This document shows, one piece after another, positions 8,119-16,168 of a stretch of DNA of 42,731 nucleotides. The DNA is from Vicinamibacteraceae bacterium (GTDB lineage Bacteria > Acidobacteriota > Thermoanaerobaculia > Multivoradales > Multivoraceae). The DNA lies in assembly GCA_012270995.1 (NCBI GenBank), contig JAAXHG010000092.1:1-42731 (forward strand), given 5' to 3'. Below the pieces are notes generated by a model, which was given only the letters and a program-made list of their open reading frames with translations, made no database searches and was not told where the DNA came from. Every line of letters starts with the position of its first letter. Positions within the stretch are counted from its first letter, which is position 1. Both the position numbers and the translations under genes were made by a program.

Positions 8119-9291
8119 CTAGATCGCCAGATCGTTCAGGTTGTAGTCGCGGATCACCCGCTCGAACGTCTCGTCGTTGAAGCGGAAGTCGTCCTCCAGG
8201 CCGGCGAAGGGCTCGTAGACGAACGACGGCTCGCCAAGGCGGTGCTGCCGGCGGGCGTCGATCGCCACGGCGATCACGGACGAGCGATCGAAGATGCGCT
8301 GGGCGTCGTAGACGCTGTCGTCGGGTTCGAGAGCGAGCGCGGTCTTCTGTCCCTCCACCGACTTACGGCGGTGGAAGCCGAAGGTGAGCGAGATGCGGAG
8401 GTCCGAGGAGGTGTTGGCGAACGAGGCGTGAAGCATCTGCCGGTTGATAGTCGTGACGTCACCGGCGTCGCAGACGAGCGGCAGAGCCCCGGGGAGCTTC
8501 TCGCTTCCTCCGTTCTTCCGGACCCGCGCCTTGATGTCGATCTTCCCGAGCTTGTGGCTGCCCGGGACCACCCAGAGACAGCTCGCCGGAGTCGTGGGAT
8601 AGAGCTGCACCTGGAAGTTGAAGCCGTGGATGCCTTCGTCCCAGTCCGGAGAACCCCAGTGGGTGACGCCGTCCTGGTGCCACGACACGGAACCGCCTAG
8701 ACCCGGCTGCTTGACGAAGATCGCGTCGTTGAAGGGCACGAAGTCGTCGCCGTTGATCGCCGCGGCGATCTCGAGCAGTTGCGGGTGGCCGTAGAGCCGT
8801 AGTCCCGAGGGCATCGCCTGGCACATGGAGCCCATGAGGAAGACGACCTCCGCGGGCGCATCCTTTTCGGGCAACGGCTGCGTCATCTGCGTCGGGTGAC
8901 GTCCACCGAGAAGCTCGGTTCCGCCCCAGGGATCGGCCAGAGGCTTGGTGAAGAGGTACGGCCGGCGCGCGTAGTCGAGTCCCAGGGCCGGGCGTCCTCG
9001 GGCGTCCACGTCCGCGTCCGGACCCACCGGCGCGCGCTCCAGCATCTCGTTGGCGTCGCGGCGCAGTTCGGCCACCTCGTCGCCGTCGATGAGGCCTTCG
9101 AAGACGTAGAAGCCGTGCCTCCAGTACACCCCCAGGATGTCCGGATGGAGCCTGCCGCCGTCGGTCAGCCGAATCGGCCCCCGGTTGCCGATCTCCGCGG
9201 CGATACGCAGGCCCGCCTCCTGGTACGCGGCCATACCGGCCGCGTGCTCCGCCCTGGTCGGCGCTGCTACCGCGTCGCTTGAAAGGCCCAT
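8119..9291 (-). CDS. Phytanoyl-CoA dioxygenase (PhyH) family protein 2
   Basis: This 390-residue Fe(II)/2-oxoglutarate oxygenase is longer than its two relatives in the window. The iron site is His205-x-Asp207 in SVSWHQDGVTHWG with distal His288 in RQMLHASFANT, and Arg299 is the probable co-substrate anchor. VVPGSHKLGK is the usual strand between them. About 110 N-terminal residues (YWRHGFYVFEGLIDGDEV...) form the helical lead-in typical of PhyH proteins. No export signal is seen. The ATG at 9291 overlaps the end of the upstream PQQ-like gene by 25 bases, so it is the last gene of the leftward operon that begins with the cyclase at 13078. The substrate is unknown. Confidence 0.88.
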   Translation of the reverse strand: MGLSSDAVAAPTRAEHAAGMAAYQEAGLRIAAEIGNRGPIRLTDGGRLHPDILGVYWRHGFYVFEGLIDGDEVAELRRDANEMLERAPVGPDADVDARGRPALGLDYARRPYLFTKPLADPWGGTELLGGRHPTQMTQPLPEKDAPAEVVFLMGSMCQAMPSGLRLYGHPQLLEIAAAINGDDFVPFNDAIFVKQPGLGGSVSWHQDGVTHWGSPDWDEGIHGFNFQVQLYPTTPASCLWVVPGSHKLGKIDIKARVRKNGGSEKLPGALPLVCDAGDVTTINRQMLHASFANTSSDLRISLTFGFHRRKSVEGQKTALALEPDDSVYDAQRIFDRSSVIAVAIDARRQHRLGEPSFVYEPFAGLEDDFRFNDETFERVIRDYNLNDLAI

Positions 9292-10772
9292 AGCGCGCTT
9301 CGGGTTCGGAGGTACATCGTCGTTCCGTCGATCGCCGGCGTTGCCGTCGCCAGGTCGTCGAGATCCGAGACGGCCAGCGGCTCGAGCGAGCCATCGGTCG
9401 GCAGCACGACGAGCTTGCCAGATCTCGACAGCAGGTAGAACTTGCCGTCGGCCACGATCGGAGACGCGTAGTAACTGTCGACCGCTCCCTCGAGGCGGCC
9501 CTGTTCGATGAGCTCTCCGGTCGCGGAGCGGAGAGTCGTGGTGATGCCGCTGTCGTCGACCATGAGGAGGACTCCGTCGTCGACGATCGGCGACGGGAGC
9601 TGCGGGATCTTGCGGTGGTAGGTCCACCGGACGTGGCTGGCGGTCAGGTCTCCGCGCAGACCGGCTTCCGGCAGCTCGACGGCTAGGATGTTGTTGCGGG
9701 TGTCGAGGGCCGACTGGAAGTACGTCCAGTCCCCCTGGTCGAGGAGGCCGTCGCTGGCCAGGTCGAAGTAGGAGAAGACGTTCTTGACCAGGCCTTCCGG
9801 CGCTTCGTCCTCCGAAAGCTTCCCGTCGCCGTCGCCGTCGTGCGCGGCGACGACTTCGGGGAAGGGATCGAGCCGGACGTGGCGCCCTTCCTCGTTCAGC
9901 GGCATGGCGTAGCCGTTGATGAAGAGGACGCCGTCCTCGACCGCCGGCGTCGACTTCATCTCGAACGAGAGGCCGCTCACCCACCAGAGACGCTCGCCGG
10001 TCTTCGCCGAGTAGCTCGTGAGGAAGAACGAGCCCGGCACGACGACCTGGAGTTCACCGCCTTCGGGATGGTGGAGCACCGGCGTCGAGTGGCCGCTTCT
10101 CGCGGCGGGTCGTTCGGTGCGCCATGCCAGCTCGCCGGATTCGGCGTCGACGGCCAGGACGTGAGAGTCCCGCTGCTGGTCGACCACGAGGACCACGTTG
10201 CCGGCGGCGAGGATCGGAGAGGCGCCCATGCCGTAGATGTTGTCGAAAGGACCGAGCGGATGGCGCCAGAGCTCTTCGCCGTCGACGTCGTAGCAGAGCA
10301 GGCCGAAGTCGCCGAAGAAGACCCAGACGCGCTCGCCGTCGGTGACCGGAGACGGCGACGCCGGTCCGTTGCGGTTGTCGAGCGTCTCGGTCCGCGGCCT
10401 CGGAGCCTCGCGCCGCCAGAGTTCCGATCCGGTCTCGCGGTCGAGGGCGATCGTGTAGAGCGCTTCGCCTTCCGAGGCCGTCAGGAAGATCCGATCCGCG
10501 CTCAGGACAGGCGACGAGTCGCCGGCCGGGAGCTCGGTCCGCCAGAGGAGGTTGCGGTCGAGTCCCACCCCGACCGGCAGGGTGCCCGCCTCGATGGCGC
10601 CGCCGCCGTTCGGTCCCCGGAATCGCGACCACTCGGCGGTCTCGGCCCAGGCTAGCTGGGAGAAGGCGAGGACGCTAAGGAGCGCGAGCGCTAGCGCAGC
10701 AGAACGTCGAGAAGCCGGCGCTTCGCGCCGGATGCCGGCGGGGACGCCGGCGCACCCAGTTTGTGGCGCCAG
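9267..10772 (-). CDS. Exported PQQ-like beta-propeller protein with an EF-hand-like loop (start uncertain)
   Basis: After a clear signal peptide (ALALALLSVLAFSQLAWA) the protein shows repeated blades such as LYTIALDRETGSELWRRE and VLAVDAESGELAWRTE, the PQQ-like/BamB-type propeller pattern. Midway it has DGDGDGKLSEDE, a canonical EF-hand calcium loop, followed by a weaker DLASDGLLDQGDW. Such propellers may be scaffolds or quinoprotein-like enzymes; the catalytic Asp of true quinoprotein dehydrogenases is not evident. No ATG, GTG or TTG precedes the signal peptide in frame. The only in-frame candidate near the upstream stop is CTG at 10772, and a GC-rich repeat occupies the expected start. The initiation site is therefore unresolved. 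It is the third gene of the cyclase-acyl-CoA dehydrogenase operon. Confidence 0.75.
   Translation of the reverse strand: MAPQTGCAGVPAGIRREAPASRRSAALALALLSVLAFSQLAWAETAEWSRFRGPNGGGAIEAGTLPVGVGLDRNLLWRTELPAGDSSPVLSADRIFLTASEGEALYTIALDRETGSELWRREAPRPRTETLDNRNGPASPSPVTDGERVWVFFGDFGLLCYDVDGEELWRHPLGPFDNIYGMGASPILAAGNVVLVVDQQRDSHVLAVDAESGELAWRTERPAARSGHSTPVLHHPEGGELQVVVPGSFFLTSYSAKTGERLWWVSGLSFEMKSTPAVEDGVLFINGYAMPLNEEGRHVRLDPFPEVVAAHDGDGDGKLSEDEAPEGLVKNVFSYFDLASDGLLDQGDWTYFQSALDTRNNILAVELPEAGLRGDLTASHVRWTYHRKIPQLPSPIVDDGVLLMVDDSGITTTLRSATGELIEQGRLEGAVDSYYASPIVADGKFYLLSRSGKLVVLPTDGSLEPLAVSDLDDLATATPAIDGTTMYLRTRSALWAFQATR
10711..10757. repeat. GC-rich palindromic repeat at the 5' end of the PQQ-like gene
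   Basis: This stretch contains nested inverted repeats (GCCGGCGCTTCGCGCCGG, and GCCGGCGGGGACGCCGGC). It ends in CGCCGGCGCACC, closely matching the right end of the element at 42565-42717 (GGATGCCGGC, short spacer, GCCGGCGCACC). It lies between the acyl-CoA dehydrogenase stop and the PQQ signal peptide. It appears to be a partial copy of a dispersed REP- or MITE-like family. Confidence 0.6.
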
Positions 10773-10777
10773 CCGGC

Positions 10778-12004
10778 TCAAAGGAGATCGCCGCCGCAGG
10801 CCGACGCGCAGGTGCCGTGCGCCTCGAATGCCTGCACGACGTTCTTGCCGCTGCGCCAGCGATGGACCTCGTCGGGCCCGTCCGCCAGACGCTGAGCGCG
10901 GACGCCGCGATACCAGCGGGCCAGGGGCGTGTCCATGCTGTAGCCGAGGGCGCCGTGGAGCTGGATGGCGGTGTCGACCACCTGGTGCACCATGTTGGCG
11001 AGGAAGACCTTGGCGATGCCGTTCTCGATGCGCAGGTCCATGCCGTTCTCCGCCTTGTAGGCGATGTGGAGCAGCATGAGCCGGGCCTTGTAGAGCTCGG
11101 CGGCGCAGTCGGCGAGCATCCAGCGAACACCCTGGCGGTCGGCCAGGCGCTTGCCGAAGGTCACGCGCTTGATGGTGTGTCCGACGGCGAGGTCGAGGGC
11201 GCGCTGCGCCATCGCCACGTTGTGCATGCCGTGGCGCAGCCGCCCGTAGGCGAGGCGGTGCTGACCCATCGCGAAGCCCTGGCCGCGGCCACCGAGGAGG
11301 TTCTCCTTCGGGAGGATGAGGTTCTCGATGCGGATCTCCGAGTGCGAACCTCCGAGCTTCACGCCGAGTTCGGTGTGCGGCTGCATCGTCTCGATGTCGC
11401 GGACGATCCTGTAGCCGGGGTTCGGCAGCTCGACGAGGAAGGTCGAGAACTGCCGGTGACGGGCGACGTCGGGATCGGTCTTCGCCATGACCAGGGCGAT
11501 GTCGGCGACGCTCGCGGAGGAGCTGAACCACTTTTCGCCGTTCAGCACGTAGTTGTCGCCGTCGAGAACGGCCGAAGTCTGCATGCCCGTCGCGTCGGCG
11601 CCGGCGGCTCGCTCGGTCATCGAGTAGCAGATGCGCTTCTCGCCCGCCAGCAGCGGCTTCAGGAAGCGTTCCTTCTGGTCCTCGGTGCCATTCTCGAGCA
11701 GCGTCAGCATGGTCGCGTCGTCGGGACCCTGCGTGTTGAGGGAGAGCGCCCCGAGGAAGCTCTCGCCGAGTTCCATCTGGACCAGGGCGTTGGCCAGCGG
11801 CTTCAGCCCCATGCCGCCGTACTCCTCCGGGATGAAGGGGCACCAGAGCCCCTGCGACCTCGCCTTTGTGCGGAGCTTGGCCAGCACCTCGTCGAAGTTC
11901 TCCGGCGTGCATCCCTCCTCTGCCGGGATGCACTCGTTCTGGACGAAGTCGCGCACCTTGGCGCGCACCGCCTTGCTCTCTGCTGGAATCTCGAAATCGA
12001 TCAT
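10778..12004 (-). CDS. Acyl-CoA dehydrogenase family protein
   Basis: This 408-residue flavoprotein has the family layout: an N-terminal helical domain (MIDFEIPAESKAVRAKVRDF), a middle beta domain with YSMTERAAGADATGMQT and GEKWFSSSASVADIALV, and a C-terminal helical domain with FGKRLADRQGVRWML and AQRLADGPDEVHR. The DGPDEVH ending is typical of the ACAD10/11-like branch that acts on longer or modified acyl-CoAs. It would oxidise an acyl-CoA to the enoyl-CoA and pass electrons to electron-transfer flavoprotein in the cytoplasm. AAGGAG precedes the ATG by about 5 bases. It follows the cyclase gene by 21 bases and is the only clear beta-oxidation enzyme here. The substrate chain length is not predictable. 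Confidence 0.92.
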   Translation of the reverse strand: MIDFEIPAESKAVRAKVRDFVQNECIPAEEGCTPENFDEVLAKLRTKARSQGLWCPFIPEEYGGMGLKPLANALVQMELGESFLGALSLNTQGPDDATMLTLLENGTEDQKERFLKPLLAGEKRICYSMTERAAGADATGMQTSAVLDGDNYVLNGEKWFSSSASVADIALVMAKTDPDVARHRQFSTFLVELPNPGYRIVRDIETMQPHTELGVKLGGSHSEIRIENLILPKENLLGGRGQGFAMGQHRLAYGRLRHGMHNVAMAQRALDLAVGHTIKRVTFGKRLADRQGVRWMLADCAAELYKARLMLLHIAYKAENGMDLRIENGIAKVFLANMVHQVVDTAIQLHGALGYSMDTPLARWYRGVRAQRLADGPDEVHRWRSGKNVVQAFEAHGTCASACGGDLL

Positions 12005-12025
12005 CGTTTCTCCTTCAGGAAGTAC

Positions 12026-13078
12026 TCAGAAAAGCGCCAGTGCGTTGATCGGCGAGCCGGTTCCGGTGTCGACGGCCAGCGGCCCCGCCACGAGCAGAAA
12101 CTCCCATCGCCCGAGCTCGGCCGCCGTTTCGGCGACGGCTTCGAGGTCCTGGTTGTCGAAGATGTCGATACCCATGGCGACGATCGTCAGGATGTGGACC
12201 GGAAGGTCGACGCCCTCCACCAGCGATGGAACGACGTCGAGCGCCGCGTCGGAGCCGATGAACGAGATGTCGCGCGAGCGAACCCAGGGCATCGTCGAGG
12301 CGTGGAGGCCGGCCGCGTTTTGGGACACCGCCCAGGGTCCGACATCGGCGCGCCGCGCCCAGCGTCCGGTGCGGATGAAGACGGCGTCGCCCGGCCGGAC
12401 ACGGAGTCCGGCCATCTCCTCGAAGGCCTCGAGGTCCTCGGTGTAGATCGGCGTCCCCGGTTCGAGATAGGGCACGCCTTTCAGGCGTGGGATGTCGAAG
12501 ACGATGCCCCTCGTGACGATGCCGCCCCGGAGGTTGAAGATCGAAGATCGGGTGCAGCCCTCCTCGGTGACCGTGTCCTGCGAGTAGCCGTTGTACATCT
12601 TCCCCTTGTAGAGGATGTGACACAGGGCGTCGATGTGGCTGTGCGAGTAACCGTGGTAGCTGATCTCGTAGCGGTCGCTGACGCCGCCGCGAAACGGGGG
12701 CTCCGCGTCGGGGTCGGGAAGCGCCAGGATCGCTCGCTCGAACGGGAACGGCACGTCGACGGCCTGCTCGGTGATCAGCGGATGGGCGAGGGAGACGGAG
12801 ATGCCCTCCGTCGCCAGGGCCAGCGCTTCGAGGCGCTTCTCCCGGGTGATCAGGTTGGCAGCACCCAACTGGTCGTCGTCGCCCCAGCGACCCCAGTTCG
12901 AGAGCTCCTCCATCAGGCGCTCGATGTCCGCCTGGGCGAGATCGCGCGATTCGGGCGAGTAGCTTGGGGCGGGTTCCGGGGACGTCTCGGTCTCGCCCTC
13001 CGGGGCGGCCGTGCAGGCGCCGGTCACGCCGATCAGCAGTGTGCATGCAATGCCGAGCCTCAGATTCGTGGCCTTCAT
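12026..13078 (-). CDS. Cyclase-family (kynurenine formamidase-like) lipoprotein
   Basis: This 350-residue protein carries a lipoprotein signal (GIACTLLIGVTGAC, Cys about 22), a Ser/Pro-rich linker, then a cyclase-family domain (PF04199 type). The metal-binding motif reads YSHSHIDALCH, a variant of the family HxGTHxDxPxH. LRVRPGDAVFIRTGRW and a C-terminal MGIDIFDN are also typical. Relatives hydrolyse amides or lactones, for example formylkynurenine or polyketide-like rings. Anchoring in the outer or inner membrane facing the periplasm is inferred. It heads a leftward operon with the acyl-CoA dehydrogenase, the PQQ-like propeller and PhyH 2. A Shine-Dalgarno AGGAGG lies about 8 bases before the ATG. 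Confidence 0.88.
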   Translation of the reverse strand: MKATNLRLGIACTLLIGVTGACTAAPEGETETSPEPAPSYSPESRDLAQADIERLMEELSNWGRWGDDDQLGAANLITREKRLEALALATEGISVSLAHPLITEQAVDVPFPFERAILALPDPDAEPPFRGGVSDRYEISYHGYSHSHIDALCHILYKGKMYNGYSQDTVTEEGCTRSSIFNLRGGIVTRGIVFDIPRLKGVPYLEPGTPIYTEDLEAFEEMAGLRVRPGDAVFIRTGRWARRADVGPWAVSQNAAGLHASTMPWVRSRDISFIGSDAALDVVPSLVEGVDLPVHILTIVAMGIDIFDNQDLEAVAETAAELGRWEFLLVAGPLAVDTGTGSPINALALF

Positions 13079-13209
13079 ATGCTCGCCTCCTGTGTTCCCG
13101 ATCCCGGCCGATTCTGCCGCACCGGGCCGGATTCCCGGAAACGCCGATGGAACGCATGGGGTGCTCGCGGCGGACTGACGGACGGCTTGCTCGGACGGTG
13201 CCCCAGGAA

Positions 13210-13227
13210 GTTATACCGTGATATAAC
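13210..13227. promoter_or_regulatory. Perfect inverted repeat at the mazEF promoter (candidate operator)
   Basis: GTTATA and TATAAC (13210-13215 and 13222-13227) are perfect 6-bp arms around CCGTGA, ending 8 bases before the mazE ATG. The arms contain -10-like hexamers (TTATAC, TATAAC). Transcription from the second would start almost at the ATG, giving a nearly leaderless mRNA, which fits the absence of a Shine-Dalgarno sequence. AbrB-type antitoxins typically bind such sites to repress their own operon. Confidence 0.5.
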
Positions 13228-13235
13228 CCACGGGC

Positions 13236-13493
13236 ATGCATACCACCAATCTCCGCAAGGTAGGCGGCTCGGTCATGCTCGCGGTGCCGCCGGTGCTTCT
13301 CGACCTCCTGAACCTGGGTGCCGGCGCCAAGGTGGATATCGGCGTCGAGGGTGATCGCTTGATCGTTGCGCCCAGAACTCGTCCCAGCTACTCGCTCGAC
13401 GAGCTGCTGGCAATGTGCGACGAGACGGCTCCGGCCGACGAGGGAGATCGGGCATGGCTCGATGGCCCGCCTGTCGGCAATGAACTGCTCTAG
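13236..13493 (+). CDS. mazE: MazE-like AbrB-fold antitoxin
   Basis: This 85-residue protein begins MHTTNLRKVGGSVMLAVPPV, the swapped-hairpin AbrB/MazE DNA-binding fold. GAGAKVDIGVEGDRLIVAPR follows, and then an acidic tail (about residues 50-85) of the type that wraps and inactivates the toxin. Its stop overlaps the toxin's GTG by one base (TAGTG), so the two are translationally coupled. A perfect inverted repeat immediately upstream is the likely autoregulatory operator. No Shine-Dalgarno sequence precedes the ATG. Function as the antitoxin of the adjacent MazF-like protein follows from family and context. Confidence 0.88.
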   Translation: MHTTNLRKVGGSVMLAVPPVLLDLLNLGAGAKVDIGVEGDRLIVAPRTRPSYSLDELLAMCDETAPADEGDRAWLDGPPVGNELL

Positions 13494-13825
13494 TGCGGCG
13501 CGGCGAGATATGGCTCGTCAGTCTCGATCCCACTGCCGGCCATGAACAGCGGGGGACACGGCCGGTCTTGATCGTGTCGCCTGCGCGCTTCAACGCTTTG
13601 ACCAGGACGCCGGTCGTCCTTCCGATCACTACAGGTGGCCACTTCGCGCGCCAGCGAGGCTTCACGGTCCCGCTCCACGACGCGGGGACCCGAACGGTCG
13701 GCGTGATCCGTTGCGACCAGCCGCGCACCCTGGATCTTGCGGCGCGGAACGGGAGGCATCTCGAATCCGTCCCCGAGGAGGTCATGCATGAAGTGCTGGC
13801 CCGCCTGACCGCGATCCTCGCTTAG
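13493..13825 (+). CDS. mazF: MazF/PemK-like endoribonuclease toxin
   Basis: This 110-residue protein matches the MazF/PemK fold: MRRGEIWLVSLDPTAGHEQRGTRP... at the N-terminus with the RGE-W motif, VLIVSPARFN, then TPVVLPITTGG and VGVIRCDQPRTLD. The family cleaves mRNA at short specific sequences in the cytoplasm when the antitoxin is lost. The GTG start overlaps the mazE stop by one base. The length is standard and no lesion is visible. It is followed 15 bases later by the disrupted MBL-fold gene, which is probably unrelated. Confidence 0.9.
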   Translation: MRRGEIWLVSLDPTAGHEQRGTRPVLIVSPARFNALTRTPVVLPITTGGHFARQRGFTVPLHDAGTRTVGVIRCDQPRTLDLAARNGRHLESVPEEVMHEVLARLTAILA

Positions 13826-13840
13826 GAGACCTGGTAGTTG

Positions 13841-14797
13841 ATGAACCCGTGGGCGAGACTGGATGTGAGGCTCGTGGTTCTGTCGCTGGCGTCACTCGTG
13901 GCCGTCCCGGCGGGCGGCCAGGAGCAGGAGCCGAAGACTGTCCGGATCGACACCCTGAGCGTGATGGACACGCTCTACCACCTGTCGGGCGGCGGCGCCA
14001 ACTTGCTGGCGCTCATCGACGAGGTCAACGGCGGCGTGGTGTTGATCGACACGAAGCCCCCGGATGGGGCCAGCCGGCGCGGGACGCGCTCGACGGGGTG
14101 ACCGATCTCCCGGTGACGACGATCATCAACACCCACGCGCATCTGGATCATGCCGGCAGCAACGGCGAGTTCGGGGCCGCCGGCTTGATCGTGGCGCACG
14201 AGAACACGAAGGCGAACATGGCCCGGATGGACCTCTACTCGGGTGCGAACGCCACATCGTTGCCCACGAAGACGTTCACCGACCGGTTCTCGCTCCTCGA
14301 TGACGTCGACCGCATCGAGTTGTACCACTTCGGCCCCGCCCACACCGATGGCGACATCGTCGTCGTCTTCCCCGCCAAGGGGGTGGCGTACCTGGGAGGT
14401 CTGTTTCCTTCGAAGGCGACGCCGGTCATCGACATGCAGAACGGCGGGAGCGGTCGTGGCCTTCCCCGACACGCTGACGAAGGCGGTTGCCGGGATCCAG
14501 GGTGTGACGCGTGTGATCACGGGCCACGGTCAGGCTCCCGTGACGTACGCTGGACGGGGTCGCCGGGAAACAGGGGCGAACCGTCCCTGGGCGGGGTTCA
14601 TGACGTGGGACGATCTCAAGGAGTACGCGGACTTCAACCGTGACTTTCTGGCGGCCACGGAGAGAGCCTTTCGGGCCGGCCTGAGCGTCGAGGCGGCGGC
14701 GGCGGCCCTCGAGCTGCCCGAGCGCTACAGGGACTACGGTATGGAACACGCGACAGTGAACATCGAAGCGATCTATGGCGAGCTGGCGAACAGGTAG
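13841..14797 (+). pseudogene. Exported metallo-beta-lactamase-fold hydrolase disrupted by two frameshifts
   Basis: A signal peptide (LVVLSLASLVAVPAGGQ) is followed by an MBL-fold sequence in pieces. The first frame (to about 14063) encodes DTLYHLSGGGANLLALIDE. A second frame encodes the zinc motif NTHAHLDHAGSNGEFG and YHFGPAHTDGDIVV. From about 14450 the original frame resumes with VVAFPDTLTKAVAG and the C-terminus WDDLKEYADFNRDF. The pattern fits one base lost near 14063 (which would restore KPPGWGQP) and one gained near 14449. The two shifts compensate, but the original frame meets a stop at 14099-14101. Intact relatives are periplasmic zinc hydrolases. An assembly error cannot be excluded. 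Confidence 0.85.
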
Positions 14798-14822
14798 CGC
14801 TGTGGAAGGCCGGACAGTGGAC

Positions 14823-16166
14823 ATGACCAGAAGACTCACGGTCGTGCTCGCGTGCGTCGCATCCATCCTGGTTGGTGCGAGCCAGACACGCGCCGACGAC
14901 TGGCCGGAGTTTCGAGGCAAGGGTCGCTTGGGCGTCTGGCACGAGACGGGGATCCTGGAGAAGTTCCCCGCCGATGGCCTGAAGGCGCTCTGGCGGACCC
15001 CGATCAAGGCAGGGTTCGCGGGCCCCGCCGTGGCCGACGGCCGCGTCTTCATCACCGATTTCGAAGCCACGCACGGAATGCGCGGAACCGAGCGGGCGCT
15101 CGCGCTCGACGAGGCGACCGGTCGCATCCTGTGGACTCAGGAGTGGGAGGCGGACTACGCTGGGATCCAGTGGGAAACAGGCCCCGGCGCGACTCCGACG
15201 GTCGATGGAGACCGCGTCTACACCCTGGGACGCACTGGCGTCCTGTCAGCGTTCGATGTCGAGACCGGTGCCCTCCTCTGGCGCAAGGACTACGCTGAGG
15301 ACTACGGCGTCGACCGGTTGCAGTGGGGGTTCGACTGGGGCTAAGCCAGCGCGCCGCTGGTCGACGGCCCGCGGCTCATCTGCTTCGTCGGCGGGCCGGA
15401 GAACGCGCGGGTCGTGGCGTTCGACAAGATGACCGGCGAGGAGCTCTGGCGCGCGCTCGACAGCGAAGCGGACCTCGGCGTCGCGCAGCCGATCATCATC
15501 GAGGCCGGCGGCGCGCGTCAGCTCATCGTCTGGAACCCGGAAGTAGTCGTCTCGCTCGATCCGACCAATGGCGAGTTCTACTGGCGGCAGCCCTACACCG
15601 TCGGCGGCGCGATGACCGTCGCGACGCCGGTGCAGGTCGGGTCTCAACTGTTCTTCACGACGTTCTACGACGGACCGCTGATGCTGACCCTCGACCAGGA
15701 CAGGCCCGGCGCCACCGTCGCCTGGAAGGGCACGAGCAACAGCGAGATCCAGACCGACGGGCTGCACGCCGTGCTGGCGACGCCGATCATCGAGGGCGGC
15801 ACCATCTACGGCATCTGCAGCTACGGCCAGTTACGCGGCCTGAACGCCGAAACGGGCGAGCGCCTCTGGGAAACGCAGGAAGCGACCGGAGAACGACGGC
15901 GCTGGGTCTCCGGCTTCCTCGTTCGGAACGGCGATCGGGTCTTCATCAACAACGATCGCGGCGACCTGATCATCGCCAGGCTGAGTCCTTCCGGCTACGA
16001 GGAAGTCAGCCGGACGCACCTCATCACCCCCACGTCGCGCCCCGGCAACCGGCGGGAACTGCGCTACGTAAGCTGGGTTCACCCGGCTTACGCCAACAGG
16101 CACATCTACATCAGAAACGACGAGGAGATGATCTCCGTGTCGTTGGATCAGGCGGACTACGAGTGA
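14823..16166 (+). pseudogene. Exported PQQ-like beta-propeller protein interrupted by an in-frame TAA
   Basis: The N-terminal half (from ATG 14823, signal MTRRLTVVLACVASILVGAS) and the C-terminal half (to 16166) are in the same frame, separated only by TAA at 15342-15344. Homology-like pattern runs straight through: ...QWGFDWG, stop, ASAPLVDGPRLICFVGG, where relatives usually have a Tyr after WG. TAC or TAT to TAA is therefore the likely change. Blades such as LSAFDVETGALLWRKD and VVAFDKMTGEELWRA mark the PQQ-like propeller. The whole would be 447 residues. It ends 2 bases before the DUF3604 gene, so the pair was a transcriptional unit. Without readthrough only a 173-residue fragment is made. 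Confidence 0.85.
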
Positions 16167-16168
16167 CC

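Noticed and set aside
10763..13354. 863-residue open frame antisense to the acyl-CoA dehydrogenase and cyclase genes
   Set aside because: It is the complement of two well-supported genes and has no recognisable motif. Its length reflects codon-phase bias in GC-rich DNA.
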